Shown piece after piece: positions 1 through 14,800 of a DNA stretch of 64,000 nt. A program made the position numbers and the translations under genes. This DNA is from Anaeromyces robustus (taxonomy: Eukaryota > Neocallimastigomycota > Neocallimastigomycetes > Neocallimastigales > Neocallimastigaceae). The stretch covers positions 79,501 through 143,500 of the forward strand of contig MCFG01000059.1 in assembly GCA_002104895.1 (NCBI GenBank), given 5' to 3'. Under the pieces are notes generated by a model, which searched no databases, was not told the origin of the DNA, and saw only the letters and a list, made by a program, of their open reading frames with translations. Numbering within the stretch: position 1 is the stretch's first letter; every line of letters starts with the position of its first letter.

Positions 1-18
1 ATATATATAAATGCGTTT

Positions 19-20
<2 letters not shown>

Positions 21-88
<68 letters not shown>
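21..88. repeat. (ATT)n microsatellite before the first gene
   Basis: This is an uninterrupted ATT trinucleotide run directly upstream of the first start codon. In one plus frame it would read as poly-Tyr. I take it as 5' flanking DNA, because real exons here put this repeat class in the Asn frame and the protein that starts at 98 is ordinary hydrophilic sequence. Confidence 0.9.
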
Positions 89-97
89 GAAATAATT

Positions 98-1094
98 ATG
101 GAAGATTCTGGTAGAGGTGTATTAGCTCGACCTCAGTCATCTTCATTAAGTTCAAATAAATCTGGTATAAATTTATCAAAAATAGAAGAGGATAATAATT
201 ATTTATATGAAAAAAATAAATCAAATTCATTAATAAAAGAAAATTATAGTATTAATAATAATAAAAAAAAAGATGATAAAAAAGGTAAAAAATAAAAAAA
301 AATGTAAAGAATATATTTTTTGTATTGATTCTACTATTCAAAATATGCATATATATAATTATTTAGAATTATTAGACTCAACAAAGAAAAATTTTTTAAA
401 TAATTTACCCAAAAATATTGTTAAAGATGGATATATTATTGATGTTAGGAAGGCTACCTTTGATATTTTATTTGTAATTTCAATTATATTGAAACATTGA
501 AATTTTTGATTATTTGTATTTATACTTTATTATTTTTTAATATTTAAATTATTTTAGAATGATACAGATCAAACTGATACAAATATAAATATAATGAAAG
601 AAAAAGAAGATAATATAGTGAAAGATATTGATGAAGAAAATCTAACCAAAATGGAAAATACTATAGACGAGCATTTAACTTTAATAAAAATAAAAAATAA
701 TTCAAATGAATATTTATTTAAAATGAGATATTATGATACAATTAAATTACTTAAGGAACGCTTAGAAAAGAAATTACAGTATATATATTTATTATTATAA
801 TAGTAATTTTTAATATTTTTATTTTAATATTGTAAAAATGTATAATTAATATTAAATTTTTTATTAACATTATAAATATATAATATTTTATAATAGTATT
901 AAACAAGATCAATTTAGATTAAAGATGCCGTTTCAATTTAAAGATTTTAATGATAATGATACATTAGAGGTTAGAATTATTGTATTAATTAAAATAAATT
1001 TTTAATTTAATTAATTTTTTTAATAATTATATTTGTTTAAATTTAGGATAGCTCATTAATTCCAAATGCATGCCTTTATGTTGAATTGATTTAA
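98..1094 (+). CDS. SEP/UBX-domain protein, UBXN11-like
   Basis: A small ubiquitin-regulatory-X-type protein; members of this class usually act as cofactors of the Cdc48/p97 ATPase. Five exons join in frame: 98-248, 310-473, 558-778, 897-969 and 1047-1094, giving 218 residues. Intron 1 could also be read as 285-309, which keeps the same frame. The middle part (LPKNIVKDGYIIDVR, about residues 88-102) resembles the core of a SEP domain. The C-terminal 75 residues look like a UBX beta-grasp fold, with an ending (LEDSSLIPNACLYVELI) typical of ubiquitin-like folds. The N-terminal 70 residues are Asn/Lys/Ser-rich and not conserved-looking. It lies head-to-tail 485 nt upstream of the dynein gene. SEP plus UBX order suggests UBXN11, but this is inference from short motifs. 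Exon 1 could extend further left. Confidence 0.7.
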
Positions 1095-1396
1095 AATATT
1101 AAATCTTGTTATATATTAAAATTTTTATAAAAACTTGTAATACTTTTAATTTTTATATAATAAAAATTTAAAAAATAAATTATTTATTAATAATAAATAT
1201 ACAAAAAATTTTTTTAAAAATTTATTTATTGTTTGTGTTTAATAAAATTAAAATTATTAAAGTAAATAAAATTATTTCTTGCTTATATATTATATAATGA
1301 TTAAAATATCTTTATATATTTCAAATTGAAATTTAAAGAAATTATATATTAATTATTCTTTTTATATTTTATAGAAATATTATTGATAATAAGAAC

Positions 1397-1449
<53 letters not shown>

Positions 1450-1579
1450 TATAATTATTATTATTATAATAATTATTATAAAAAAATGGAATTTTAATAA
1501 TATAAAAAATTTTTTATGTATACACAATTATTACTTTTTTACTATCAATATATATATTTATATACAATTTTAATAATTA
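1095..1579. other. Intergenic spacer with (AAT)n
   Basis: A/T-only spacer between two genes on the same strand. It holds an AAT microsatellite at about 1397-1446 and otherwise nothing I recognise. It should contain the terminator of the UBX gene and the promoter of the dynein gene, but no clear motif stands out in this composition. Confidence 0.8.
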
Positions 1580-2859
1580 ATGATGCAAAATTCAAATAAT
1601 ACAATTGAAATTAATACAGGTGGATTTTCATATTCAATAGAAAATGAAACAGAGGTAAAAGGGGATGGAAGTACTTCAAAAAACATTACAGGAAAAGAAA
1701 CTCATAGACTTAGAAAAAATAAAGCATTATCGAGTACTGAAGAAATATATTATAAAAAACAGAAAATATGTAATGAAATTAAAGATGTAATAAATCCAAC
1801 ATTTAAAATAAATAACAAAATTTATAAAAAAGCTAAGACTTTAAAAGGTATATAAATATGACAAAAAACAAATCATATAATTTAAATAGTGAATAATATC
1901 TTGTTACTGTAAAAAAATACTAAAATATTTTTTAATTAAATAATAATAATAATTGTAAAGAACTTATAAAGGAATCTAAAAGATTTAGAAGGGAACATAA
2001 TTTAAAATTTAAAGAAATAATTGATAAAAAAGATGCAATTCATATTATTAAAGCTAATGATTATATCCAAACAAAAATTAAAGGAATAGATCCTTCAAAT
2101 ATTATAGAAAATAAAGCGTCTGTATATAATAAAAACTGGATAAAAGGAAAAAATCATATCAAATCTATTAATTCATTGAGAACAGATAATGATTTTAAGA
2201 AACAATTAATTGATTTTTTAATGTATTATTTCTTTTTTTTAATTAAAATTAAAAAAATATATAATTTTCATATTAACAATTGTCATTTTTATTCATATTT
2301 GTAGGTCAAAAAAAAATATATCAAATAAAGCAAGTAATATAATGATAATATAATATATATATTTTTAATTATATTATTTAAATTTTAATAAAAATATTTA
2401 TTTTTTGTTTTTTTGTTATTGAAAGATTCTGAAACTATAACTCTATTAATGGATTATATTGAAAATGCAAATGTTGTGAATGAAATTCAAAATAATGAAA
2501 TTCGAACCAATATGGATATAGAAGAACAAATAGAAGTATAATAGTTTCCTTTTATTTATATTTTATTTACTTTTGGTTACATTAAACTCAGATAAAAAAT
2601 TTTTTGACCATTTTTAATATTTTATTAGGCATTATATGATTATTTTGATAATATAATTCAAAATCAAAATTTATCAATAAGAGATAAAAAAAGATTTTTC
2701 CATATTATTGATTATTTACCAAAGAGATTAGTTGAAAATCATCAATCACTAGTAATGAAATTATTTGAAGAAGTTCAAAAAGACTTTTCAGATAGTGAAA
2801 AAAAGGCTACAGGTTTCAATTTAAAATATTAAAAAAGAATAATATATATTATACAATAA

Positions 2860-2906
<47 letters not shown>

Positions 2907-5788
2907 TATTTTTAAAATAAACATTTAATAAGCTGAGTATATTTTAAAAACACCAAAAAGGAAAGAATTGGAGACAATGTATATAAATATTATAATTTTT
3001 TTTATATTTTTGCTTAGATATATTAATAAGTATTTTTTTTTATTTAATGAAAAGAAATAATGAAGAATGTTTTAGAGTTAATGAACCACATTGTTTAATA
3101 CCATCGGGATGGAGGAAAAAATTTTTGAAAAATAAACAAAAATTAGAGGAAAACTTATTTATCAATAATCAGTGTATGCTAAAATTATTACAATATTGGA
3201 AAACATATTCACATTTAAGATTTATTGATCTAGAAAAAATTTTAAAAATCACCGAACCTCAAAAAATTAATAATTTTAGGTCTCTTTTATTGGTTCAAGC
3301 AGAAAGTTGTAGAGAGATAATTTTAAAAGAGTATGCATTTATTTTTATTTATTTATAAATGTTATAATTATAATTAGTAATATTGCTATTGTTGTTTGTA
3401 TTTGTGTTATTAAAATTTTAAACAAAAAAATAAAATATTATTTATTTTTATATATTTTGATAGTTGGTATTTTAAAATTTTGAAAGATTTTTATGATGAA
3501 TATAAAAAGGGAAATACATCTTCAAAACTATATTTAGCAGCATCAGTTTTAATAAAAATCGAAATAAAGTCTATTATTATGAAATCATTAAATGATTATC
3601 AATCCTTATTTAAATATGAAGATGAAGTTTTTGAGGAATTTACAGATGAAAAAAAAAATAATAAAAAATATTGCATAATACATGAGTCTGATAAATTACC
3701 TCGTTTTATTGTTAACTTAGAATGCCAAAATAAATCTATAGAATTTTCTCCAAAAATGAGTGAACTCAAGAATATTCTTTTATATGGTATAGAATTTTCA
3801 ACAAGAACTATTGAATTTTTACCAGATATTGAATCTATCATTAAAATGCCGGAAATTGAGGGAACTATAGGTACTTCAGGATTTTCCCTTCCATCATCAT
3901 ATAAAGAAATGTCTATTGATTTATATGAAACTTTTATTTCAGAATATCAAGCATTATTAAGTAACAATGTTGATAAATGCATAAATCTTGTAAAAAAGTA
4001 TTTAGAAAAATATAAGGATTATGAATTTTTAGTAAAAATGGATGTAGCTGATATTTGTAAAGAATATTTTGAAGAGGACCATACATTTGAAGAATATTTA
4101 ATGGTATAATGAATAAAAATTGATAATATATATTTTATATAAATAAACTTATGATATTTTATAATATTGCTTTTTATACATATAGGAAATTGAAAAATAT
4201 AGAAATCTTTCTTCAGATATACAATTAAAAAAAACAACTATCAAATTTCCGTTGATTTATTTAAATACTAAAGAGTTACATGATACACTATCTGACAAAG
4301 CATTACAAGTTTCTAAACTCTTTTTAGATAAAATTACTCGAGATTCAATAAAACACCAGAAAGAGTTAGTTTGAAGATTTTTTAATATAATTTTTTATTA
4401 ATTTTTATTATGCATATCAGTAACATTTATTATTATTTAAATAAATAGGATATGTGAAAGGTATTCAAAAATAGAATCTATAGCATTAACAATACCAGAA
4501 TCATTCCAAGAAATGGCAGAATTAATGAATTCAGTAGAGAATATCAAAGAAAATGAATTACCAAGTTTATTAAAAGAACTAGAAGAAGCCCATAAACGTT
4601 TTATATATATAACTCAATTTTCAGTATTAAGTGAGGAACATATCAAATTAAACAGTGAAACATTTACATGGCCTGAAAAAATTGAACCTATTTTATTAAA
4701 AAATGTTGATATTATGGAACAAGCAAAAGAACACAATATGGTTAGTTTGAAAGAAAGAAGAGATAATTTTATTGAAGAGTTAAGTAATATTCAAAAACAA
4801 ATTGAAGAATTTAAAGATGTTTCGGATTTGGATGAAATGGGCTTTTATGTTAAAAAGGTTCAAGATTTACAAAAACAGTTATCTGCAGCTAATGATATAA
4901 TCGCGGAATTTAATAAAGAAGAAGCAGTATATAAGTGGAAACTTTCAGTTTATCCTAAGCGTAAAGAACTGTTATCTCAACTTGAACCCTACCATAATTT
5001 ATATGGTACTACGGTTAATTTTCAAAAATCATTTAAAAAATGGATGGATGGTAATTTTAATGAACTAGATGCAGATGCTATAGAACAATTAGTTATGGGA
5101 TACAAAAGAGATATATATAAAGCAAGCAATTTATTCCCTGAAAATTCAGCGTCAAGAGGTATTGCGAATGAGATTAAAGAAAAGATTATTGAATTTTCTG
5201 AGAATCTTCCAATTATAAGAATTTTATGTAATCCAGGTTTAAGGGATAGACATTATGAAGAAATGGAAAGAATTTCAGGGTTAACGATAAAACCAGATGT
5301 AACAATAACATTGAGAAAAATATTAAAGTTAAATATAAATCCATATATAAGTCAGTTTCAGACAATTAGTGGTAAATATATAGTGAATAATTATTTATAT
5401 ACATTTATAAATAAATAGATATAAAAAAATAAACATAAGCATAAATAGATTCAACTTAATATGAATATTTATAAATATATTTTATTATAAATTTACAATA
5501 AATTAAATTATTTATTTGTAGAAAGTGCATCAAAAGAGTATTCATTAGAAAAATCATTGAAAAATATGATGAAAGACTGGGATAACGTTGAATTTACATT
5601 TATTTTATATAGAGATAATTCTACATTAATCTTGTCTGCAGTTGATGATATTCAACAACAGCTAGATGATCAAATTGTGAAAACACAATCTATGAGAGCA
5701 TCATCATATATTAAGCCATTTGAAGCTGAAGTTAGGGAATGGGAAAGTAAATTACTTTATTCTCAAGTGAGTATTATTATTCATTTTT

Positions 5789-5827
<39 letters not shown>

Positions 5828-5828
5828 C

Positions 5829-5879
<51 letters not shown>

Positions 5880-8800
5880 TTTAATAATAATAATAAATTT
5901 TATTAAAAATAATATTAATATAAAAATTATTATTACTAAGGAAACTATTGATGAATGGCTTAAAGTTCAAGCTACGTGGATGTATTTAGAACCTATTTTT
6001 AGTTCTGAAGATATTATGCAACAAATGCCAGTTGAAGGAAAGAGTTTTAAACTTGTAGATTCATCATGGAAAATAATCATGAAAGTAATAAAACAATGAA
6101 AATAATTTTAAAAAATAGATATATAATTTATAATATCTAAAGACTTACTTCATATGTTTTAATTTTTGTAGAAATGTGATGAAGATCATCATGTATTAGC
6201 ATGCACAGGAATTCCAAATATTAAAGAAGAATTTGTTAATAACAATGAATTATTAGATCAAATTCAAAAAGGATTAAATTCGTACTTAGAAACAAAGCGT
6301 CTTTTATTCCCAAGGTTTTTCTTTTTGTCTAATGATGAAATGTTAGAAATTTTATCGGAGACAAAAAATCCAAAGCGTGTACAACCTCATTTAAAAAAAT
6401 GTTTTGAGGGAATAAATTCATTAGAATTTGATAATAGTCTTAATATTCATTCCCTTTTTAGTAGTGAAAATGAGAAACTTCCATTAACAAAACAGATTTC
6501 AACAGCTGAAGCGAAAGGTTTAGTAGAAAAATGGTTATTAAAAGTTGAAAGTGGAATGAAAGAAAGTGTACATTTTTCAATTAAAGAAGCATTTAAAGCA
6601 TATGCTGAAACAAAAAGGAAGGAATGGGTATTAAATTGGCCAGGGCAAGTTGTTTTATGTATAAGTCAAGTATATTGGACATTTAATGCAGAATCGGCTA
6701 TTCCTAGAGGTTCAAAGGGTTTAGATGATTTTTCTAAAGAATTAACAAATGATTTAAATGATATTATTGATTTAGTAAGGGGTGATTTATCAAAAATGGC
6801 AAGAATAACATTAGGAGCACTTGTGGTACTTGATGTACATGCAAGAGATGTTATATGTGAACTTGCTAAAGAAGATATTACAGATATTAACGATTTTTCA
6901 TGGTTACTACAGCTAAGATATTATTGGGATGGAAAAGATATAATTGTTCGTATGGTTAATGCTGAAAGAATATATGGATATGAATATTTAGGAAATACTC
7001 CAAGATTAGTTATTACTCCATTGACAGATAGATGCTACAGAACGTTACTCGGTGCATTGCATCTTAATTTAGGTGGTGCTCCTGAGGGTCCTGCTGGAAC
7101 GGGTATAAATAATTATAATGTTTTAATAGTTTTAGTTAAATAACATATAGAAACTTGTTATTTATAAAGTTAAATTATATTAAAATAAAATTAAAAATTC
7201 AAAAAATAGGAAAAACCGAATCAACAAAAGATTTAGCAAAAGCGATAGCAAAGCAATGTGTTGTTTTTAATTGTTCTGATGGTCTTGACTATTTGGCTAT
7301 GGGAAAATTCTTTAAAGGTTTAGCCTCATCAGGAGCATGGTCATGTTTTGATGAATTTAATCGTATTGAATTGGAAGTATTATCTGTAGTTGCTCAACAA
7401 ATTTTAACAATTCAAAGAGCTATGGCTGCTAATGTTTCAAAATTTGTTTTTGAAGGAACTGAATTAGTTCTTATACCGACATGTGCAACGTTTATTACCA
7501 TGAACCCAGGTTATGCGGGACGTTCGGAACTTCCAGATAATTTAAAGGTATAAATATTAATACATTATTATTGTATATTATTTATTAGAGTATACTAATT
7601 ATATAATTAATTTATAATTATATGATTTCTATATGACATATAATAAACATTAGGCATTATTTAGGACAGTAGCTATGATGGTTCCAGTAAGTATATTATT
7701 TAATAATAAATATTAAATTGATATTTCAAATTATAAATTAAATATTTTAAAATGTAAAATGTAAATAGGATTATACTTTAATTGCGGAAATTATGCTTTA
7801 TTCATATGGTTTTATTGATGCTAGAAATCTTGCAAGAAAAATTACAGCTACCTATAGGTTATGTTCAGAGCAGCTATCATCACAAGATCATTACGATTAT
7901 GGTATGAGAGCTGTAAAGTCAGTTTTGACTGCTGCAGGTAATCTAAAATTAAAGTATCCTCTTCAGGATGAAAATATATTAGTTCTTAGATCAATTATTG
8001 ATGTTAATCTTCCAAAATTCCTCACGCAAGATGTTGAATTGTTTAAGGCTATTACGACAGATCTTTTCCCTGGTGTAAAATTACCAAAACCAGATTATGA
8101 AATATTTAATAAATATTTAGAACAAGTTTTAATAAGAATGAATTTACAGAAAAATGAAAATTTTGTATTAAAAATTATTCAATTATATGAAATGATGCTT
8201 GTTCGTCATGGTTTTATGCTTGTTGGTGAACCATTTGCAGGAAAAACAAGTGCATATAGAGTATTAGCAGAAACTTTAACAGACATAGCAAATGCTAATG
8301 AAAATTTTGATGCTAATAAAATATTGTATAAGGTTATAAATCCAAAATCAATTTCAATGGGCTATCTTTATGGTCAATTTGATCAGACTTCACATGAATG
8401 GAATGATGGAGTTTTGGCTACGTCATTCAGGTCATTTGCGTCTTTACAAACACCTGATAGAAAATGGGTAATTTTTGATGGTCCAGTAGATGCTGTTTGG
8501 ATTGAAAACATGAATACTGTATTAGATGATAATAAAAAATTATGTTTAATGAGTGGTGAAATAATTCAATTATCAAATACTATGAGCTTAATATTTGAAG
8601 TTATGGATTTAGCTGTTGCTTCAGTATGTAAAAATGAATATAATAATTAATAATTATTTATTAAAATGTTAATTTTTTATTAATAATTAATATTATAATA
8701 TTTATATTACAATTTAGCCTGCTACTGTTAGTAGATGTGGTATGGTATTTATGGAACCAAATCAATTAGGATGGGAACCATTAATGGAGTCATGGTTAAA

Positions 8801-11800
8801 TAATTATTCAAATTTCAATGAAAACATTATATTAATTATTAAAGGTTTATTTAACAATTATATTCCTCCAATTTTACATTCATTAAGAACAATGTATAAA
8901 GAATTAATAGCAACAACAAATATTGGATGTGTGAATTCTTTGATTAATATTTTTAATTCATTAATAAATAATATGAAAGAAATTGATTTCAATAATATTT
9001 CTGAAGATAAATTTAAAAAAATTGAGAAAATATTACAATTTCAATTTTTTTTTTCATTAATTTGGTCATTAGGAGGAAGTTTAGATGAATCTAGTAGAGA
9101 AAAAATAAATGAAGAAATATTAAATTTGATCAAAATACATAATTCTACTTTACTATTTGAATTTCCATACGAAGGCACTTTATATGATTATAAATACGAT
9201 ACAAATAATAATACATGGATAAAGTGGATTGATACTATCGAAAAAAAACCAACTATTGCTCAAAATGCTGAATTTAGTTCAATTATTATTCCTACAAAAG
9301 ATACTGCACGCTATTTATATTTAATGGATATATTAATTACTAATAATACACCATTACTTGTTGTTGGTCCTACTGGTACAGGAAAATCAAAATATATTAT
9401 AAATAAATTATTAAATGGTTTACCAAAAGAAAAATATTTACCAATGTTAATCAATTTTTCAGCAAAAACTAGCTCTTTTCAAGTTCAAGACATTATTATG
9501 AGTAAATTAGATAAAAGGAGAAAAGGAACTTTTGGTCCACCCTTGGGAAAACAGTATGTAATTTTTATTGATGATTTAAATATGCCAACAAAAGAAATAT
9601 ATGGTGCTCAACCACCAATTGAATTATTAAGACAGTGGATGGATCATGGAAATTGGTATGATTTAAAGGACACATCAAAAATTGAATTGATTGATATTCA
9701 ATTTATTGGTGCTATGGGTCCACCTGGTGGTGGAAGAAATGATGTCACTCCAAGATTTTTAAGACATTTCAATCAAGTCGTTATTAATTCATTTGATGAT
9801 TTAACATTGAAAAGAATATTTACATGTATTTTAAATTGGCATTTCAATAAATATGAATTTTCAGATGAAATTAAGAATAATATTCAAAATATTGTAAATG
9901 CTACAATTACAATATATAAATGGGCTATTAATAATTTACTTCCTACACCAATGAAAACTCATTATACATTCAATTTAAGAGACTTTTCACGTGTTATTCA
10001 AGGTATATCGTTATCAAGGCCAGAAGCTACAAATACAAAGAATCAACTTATACGTTTGTGGACTCATGAAATATATAGAGTTTTTCATGATCGTCTTATT
10101 TCAGATACTGATTATCAAGCTTGCTTTGAAGTTACTATGAATACAATTGAAACAGTATTTAAAGAGAATACAAAAGAAGTTTTTAAATCACTTTTATCAG
10201 AAAATGATAATATTATAGATGATGATATGAGAAAATTAATGTTTGGTGATATAATTGCTGGTTCTAGAGAAAAACCATATAACGAATTGATAGATATCAA
10301 AAAAATTACAGATATAATTAATTCTAGTTTAATAGATTATAATAATATAAGAAAAGATAAATTGGATATTGTATTATTTAGATTTGCTATCGAACATTTG
10401 GCAAGAATATGTCGTATTATAAGATTACCAGGAGAACATGCACTGTTAGTAGGGGTTGGTGGTAGTGGAAGACAAAGTTTAGCAAAATTAGCTGCACATA
10501 TGGCTGATTATGAATTATTCCAAATTGAATTAACTAAAAGTTATGGACTTGTAGAATGGAGAGATGATATTAAAAAAGTTATAAAAATTGCCGGTTTGGA
10601 GAATAGGCCAACCGTTTTTGTTTTTTCTGATACACAAATTACTAATGAATCTTTTATTGAGGATATTAATAGTATATTGAATTCTGGTGAAGTTCCTAAT
10701 TTATACCAACCAGATGAAAAAGAAGCTATTTATGAAAGATGCTTAAGTGATATTAGAAGTGATAATCCAGATATAGATGAACTCCCTAATACTGCTTTAT
10801 ATAATTATTTTATCCAAAGATCTAAAAGTAATTTACATATTGTTTTATGTATGAGCCCTATTGGTGATGCTTTCCGTCAAAGATTAAAACAATTTTCTTC
10901 ACTTGTTAATTGTTGTACAATTGATTGGTTCCAAGCTTGGCCAGATGATGCATTATATGCTGTAGCAAATAAGTATTTAACAGATATGGAAATTGATCAA
11001 AAATATCTTAATAATATTATTGATTTATGTAGATATTTCCATCAATCTGTGTCAGTTATATCAGATAAATTTAAAAGGGCTTTGTCAAGACATAATTATA
11101 TAACTCCCACTTCATATTTAGAGTTATTATTTAGTTATAAAAAAATGTATGAATTAAAAAGAGAAGAAGCATTATCTATTAAGAAAAGATATAATGGAGG
11201 TCTTGAAAAATTAGCATATACTTCTGATCAAGTTAAAAAAATGCAGATTGAATTAAATGAATTACAACCACAATTAGAAAAAACTGCTGAAGAAACTGTT
11301 AAAATGTTATCAAAAATTGAAATTGAATCTGGTGATGTTGAAAAAACAAGAAAAATTGTTTCAGCTGATGAAAATATTGCATTAGAAAAGGCTGAACAAG
11401 CAACAGCTATTAAAAATGAATGTGAAAATGATTTAGCTGAGGCATTACCATTATTAAATAGTGCATTAGAAGCCTTAGATACATTAAAGAAACAAGATAT
11501 TGATGAAGTTAAAGCAATGAAAAATCCCCCTGCTGGTGTTAAACTTGTTATGGAAGCAGTTTGTGTAATGAGAGATATTAAACCAGAAAAAATACCAGAT
11601 CCTTCTGGTTCAGGTAAAATGGTTCAGGATTATTGGAAACCTTCTGTAAAGATGATTGGTGATCCAAAATTCCTTACTTCATTAAAAGATTATGATAAAG
11701 ACCAAATTCCACCTCATATTATTAAAAAGATCAGAACAAATTATTTGCCAAATTCTGAATTTAAGCCAGAAAAGGTTAGGAATGCTTCATCTGCTGCAGA

Positions 11801-14800
11801 AGGTTTATGTCGTTGGGTAATTGCTATGGAAGCTTATGATAGGGTTGCTAAAGTTGTTGCACCTAAAAAAGTAGCACTTGCGAACGCTGAAGAAGATTAT
11901 GCAGAAACAATTAAACGATTAGAGGAAAAAAGAGCAATGCTTAAGGAAGTAGAAGAAAGAATGGAAGCATTGAATACTAAATTTCAAAATTTAAAAGATG
12001 ATAAATTGAGATTAGAAAATCAGAAAAAAAGTTGTGAAGAGAAATTACAACGTGCAGAAGTATTAATAGGTGGCCTTGGAGGAGAACGTCAAAGATGGAG
12101 TGATATTATACAACAACTAAACGTAACAATTAATAATTTAATTGGTGATATTTTAATTGCATCTGGTGTTACAGCATATCTTGGCGTATTTACTAAAATG
12201 TATAGAAATGAATGCATTGATGACTGGATTCAAAGATGTAAAGAAGTAATACCATGTTCTGATAATTTTAATTTATCAAAAGTACTTGGTGATCCTATAC
12301 ATATAAGAGAATGGAATATTGCTGGTTTACCATCAGATGACTTTTCTGTTGATAATGGTATTATTGTTGAATATTCAAGAAGATGGCCATTAATGATTGA
12401 TCCTCAAGGTCAAGCAAATAAATGGGTTAAAAATATGGAAGATAAAAATAATCTTTCCGTAATAAAGTTAACAGATTCAGATTATGTAAGAAGTCTTGAA
12501 AATGCTATCACATTTGGTACACCAGTTTTAATTGAAAATGTAAAAGAAGAATTAGATCCAATTCTAACACCTATTTTGTGTAAATCTATTTTTATAAATG
12601 GAGGTGTTAAATGCATTAAACTGGGTGATAATATTATTGAATACTCTGATAATTTTAAGTTATATATAACCACTAAGCTTAGAAACCCACATTATTTACC
12701 AGAAATTTCTACAAAGGTAACTTTGTTAAACTTTATGATTACTCCGGAAGGATTGGAAGATCAAACACTTGGTATTGTTGTTCAAAAGGAGCGTCCTGAA
12801 TTGGAAGAGGAAAAGAACCAATTAATTATTCAAAGTGCTGAAAATAAAAGAAAGCTGAAGGAAATAGAAGATAAGATTCTAAGTATTCTTTCAAATGATG
12901 ATGGAAATATTCTTGAAAATTTGGAGGCAATCGAAGCTTTATCAAGTTCTAAACGTATTTCAAATGAATTAAGTGAAAAACAGAAGATTGCAGAAGCTAC
13001 AGAAAAAAAAATTGATGAAACAAGAAATAGTTATTTACCTATTGCCAAACATGCTTCTATATTATTTTTCTGTACCACAGATTTAGCAAATATTGAACCT
13101 ATGTATCAGTATTCTTTAACATGGTTCATTGATTTGTTTAGTAATGCTATTGTAATGAGTAATAAATCAAGTAATCTAAAAAGAAGACTTAAAAATCTTG
13201 AAAGTTATTTCACTTATTCATTATACTGCAATGTTTGTAGATCCTTATTTGAAAAAGATAAATTATTGTTTTCATTTTTATTATGTATTAGTATTTTAAG
13301 AAGTCAAAAAGAAATTAATGAATCAGAATTTTCATTCTTAATAACGGGAGGATTAATGTTATCAAACAATTATAAAAATCCTGCACCATCATGGCTATCA
13401 GAAAAATCTTGGTCCGAAATATGTCAACTTTCAGATATAACTAATTTTAAAGGCTTACGTGAAAACTTTAATGTAAGTATTGTTTATAAAGTGAAAAATT
13501 TAATATCTTATTATAAATTAATCTTTTTTTGTGTTTTTTTAATAATTGAATAAAATTAAAAATAAAAATACAAATGAATCATAAAATAATGAATTGATTA
13601 ATATAATAATTATATAGTCTGATGAATGGTACGAATGGTCAGAATCTCAAAATCCATATCAAGCTCAAATACCTAATTGTTTTGATGAACCTAGAACAGA
13701 TTTTCAGAAATTATTATTAGTACGGGCAATAAGACCAGAAAAAATAGTTCCAAGTATACAAGAATTTGTTAAATTAAAATTAGGACATAAATTCGTAGAA
13801 CCACCTCCATTTGATTTAGCTAGTTCATTTGAAGACTCTAGTAATAAAACACCATTAATTTTCATTCTTTCTCCTGGTGTTGATCCAATATTACAGTAAT
13901 TAAATTTTTATTATTATATATTTATATTTAAAATAATAATACTTATGTGTAATTAATATATAATATTTCATAATTAAAAATAAATAAATAATAATAATTT
14001 TATAGATTGTTTAAACTTGCTGAAGATAAAGGATTTTCCGGTTCAAAATGTCAAACTATCTCCCTAGGACAAGGACAAGGTCCAATAGCAGCTGAAATGA
14101 TTGAAAATGCTAAAAGAGATGGTACTTGGGTAGTGTTACAAAATTGTCATCTAGCTATTAGTTGGATGGGTGCATTAGAAAAAATAGTTGATGATATGAA
14201 TTCATCATCAACTGTCCATAAAAATACTCGATTATGGTTAACAAGTTATCCAACAGAACATTTCCCGGTATCAATTCTTCAAAATAGTGTTAAAATGACA
14301 AATGAACCTCCAAAAGGTATTAAAGCTAATCTACTTAAATCATATTTATCTAATCCGATTTCAGATGAAAAATTCTATACAGCATGCTCTAAAAAGAATG
14401 AATGGGAAAAACTGTTATTTGGTTTATGTTTCTTCCATGCCATTGTTCAAGTAAGTTATTGAATATATAATATATTAATTAATAAACTAAACAACGGAAA
14501 TTAAAATTTTTTTAAATTTAAAAATTTAATAGGAAAGAAGAAACTTTGGACCATTAGGATGGAACATTCCATACGAATTTAATGAATCTGATTTGAGTAA
14601 TAATATAATTAAATATTATATTTTTATAAATTATATAAAATATTAATAGATAAATAATTTTTATATTTAACAGGTATATCTGTGAGACAACTTCAAATAT
14701 TCTTAGATAATTATGATGAAGTACCATTTAAAGCATTAACATATTTAACTGGTGAATGTAACTATGGAGGTCGTGTTACAGATGGTATGAATAACATTTT

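Noticed and set aside
11-97. Poly-Tyr N-terminal extension of the first protein
   Set aside because: It comes from the ATT microsatellite; the Met at 98 starts normal protein sequence.
285-309. Apparent frameshift in the UBX gene
   Set aside because: An intron at 249-309 (or 285-309) with GT..AG borders restores the frame, and all later joins also close.
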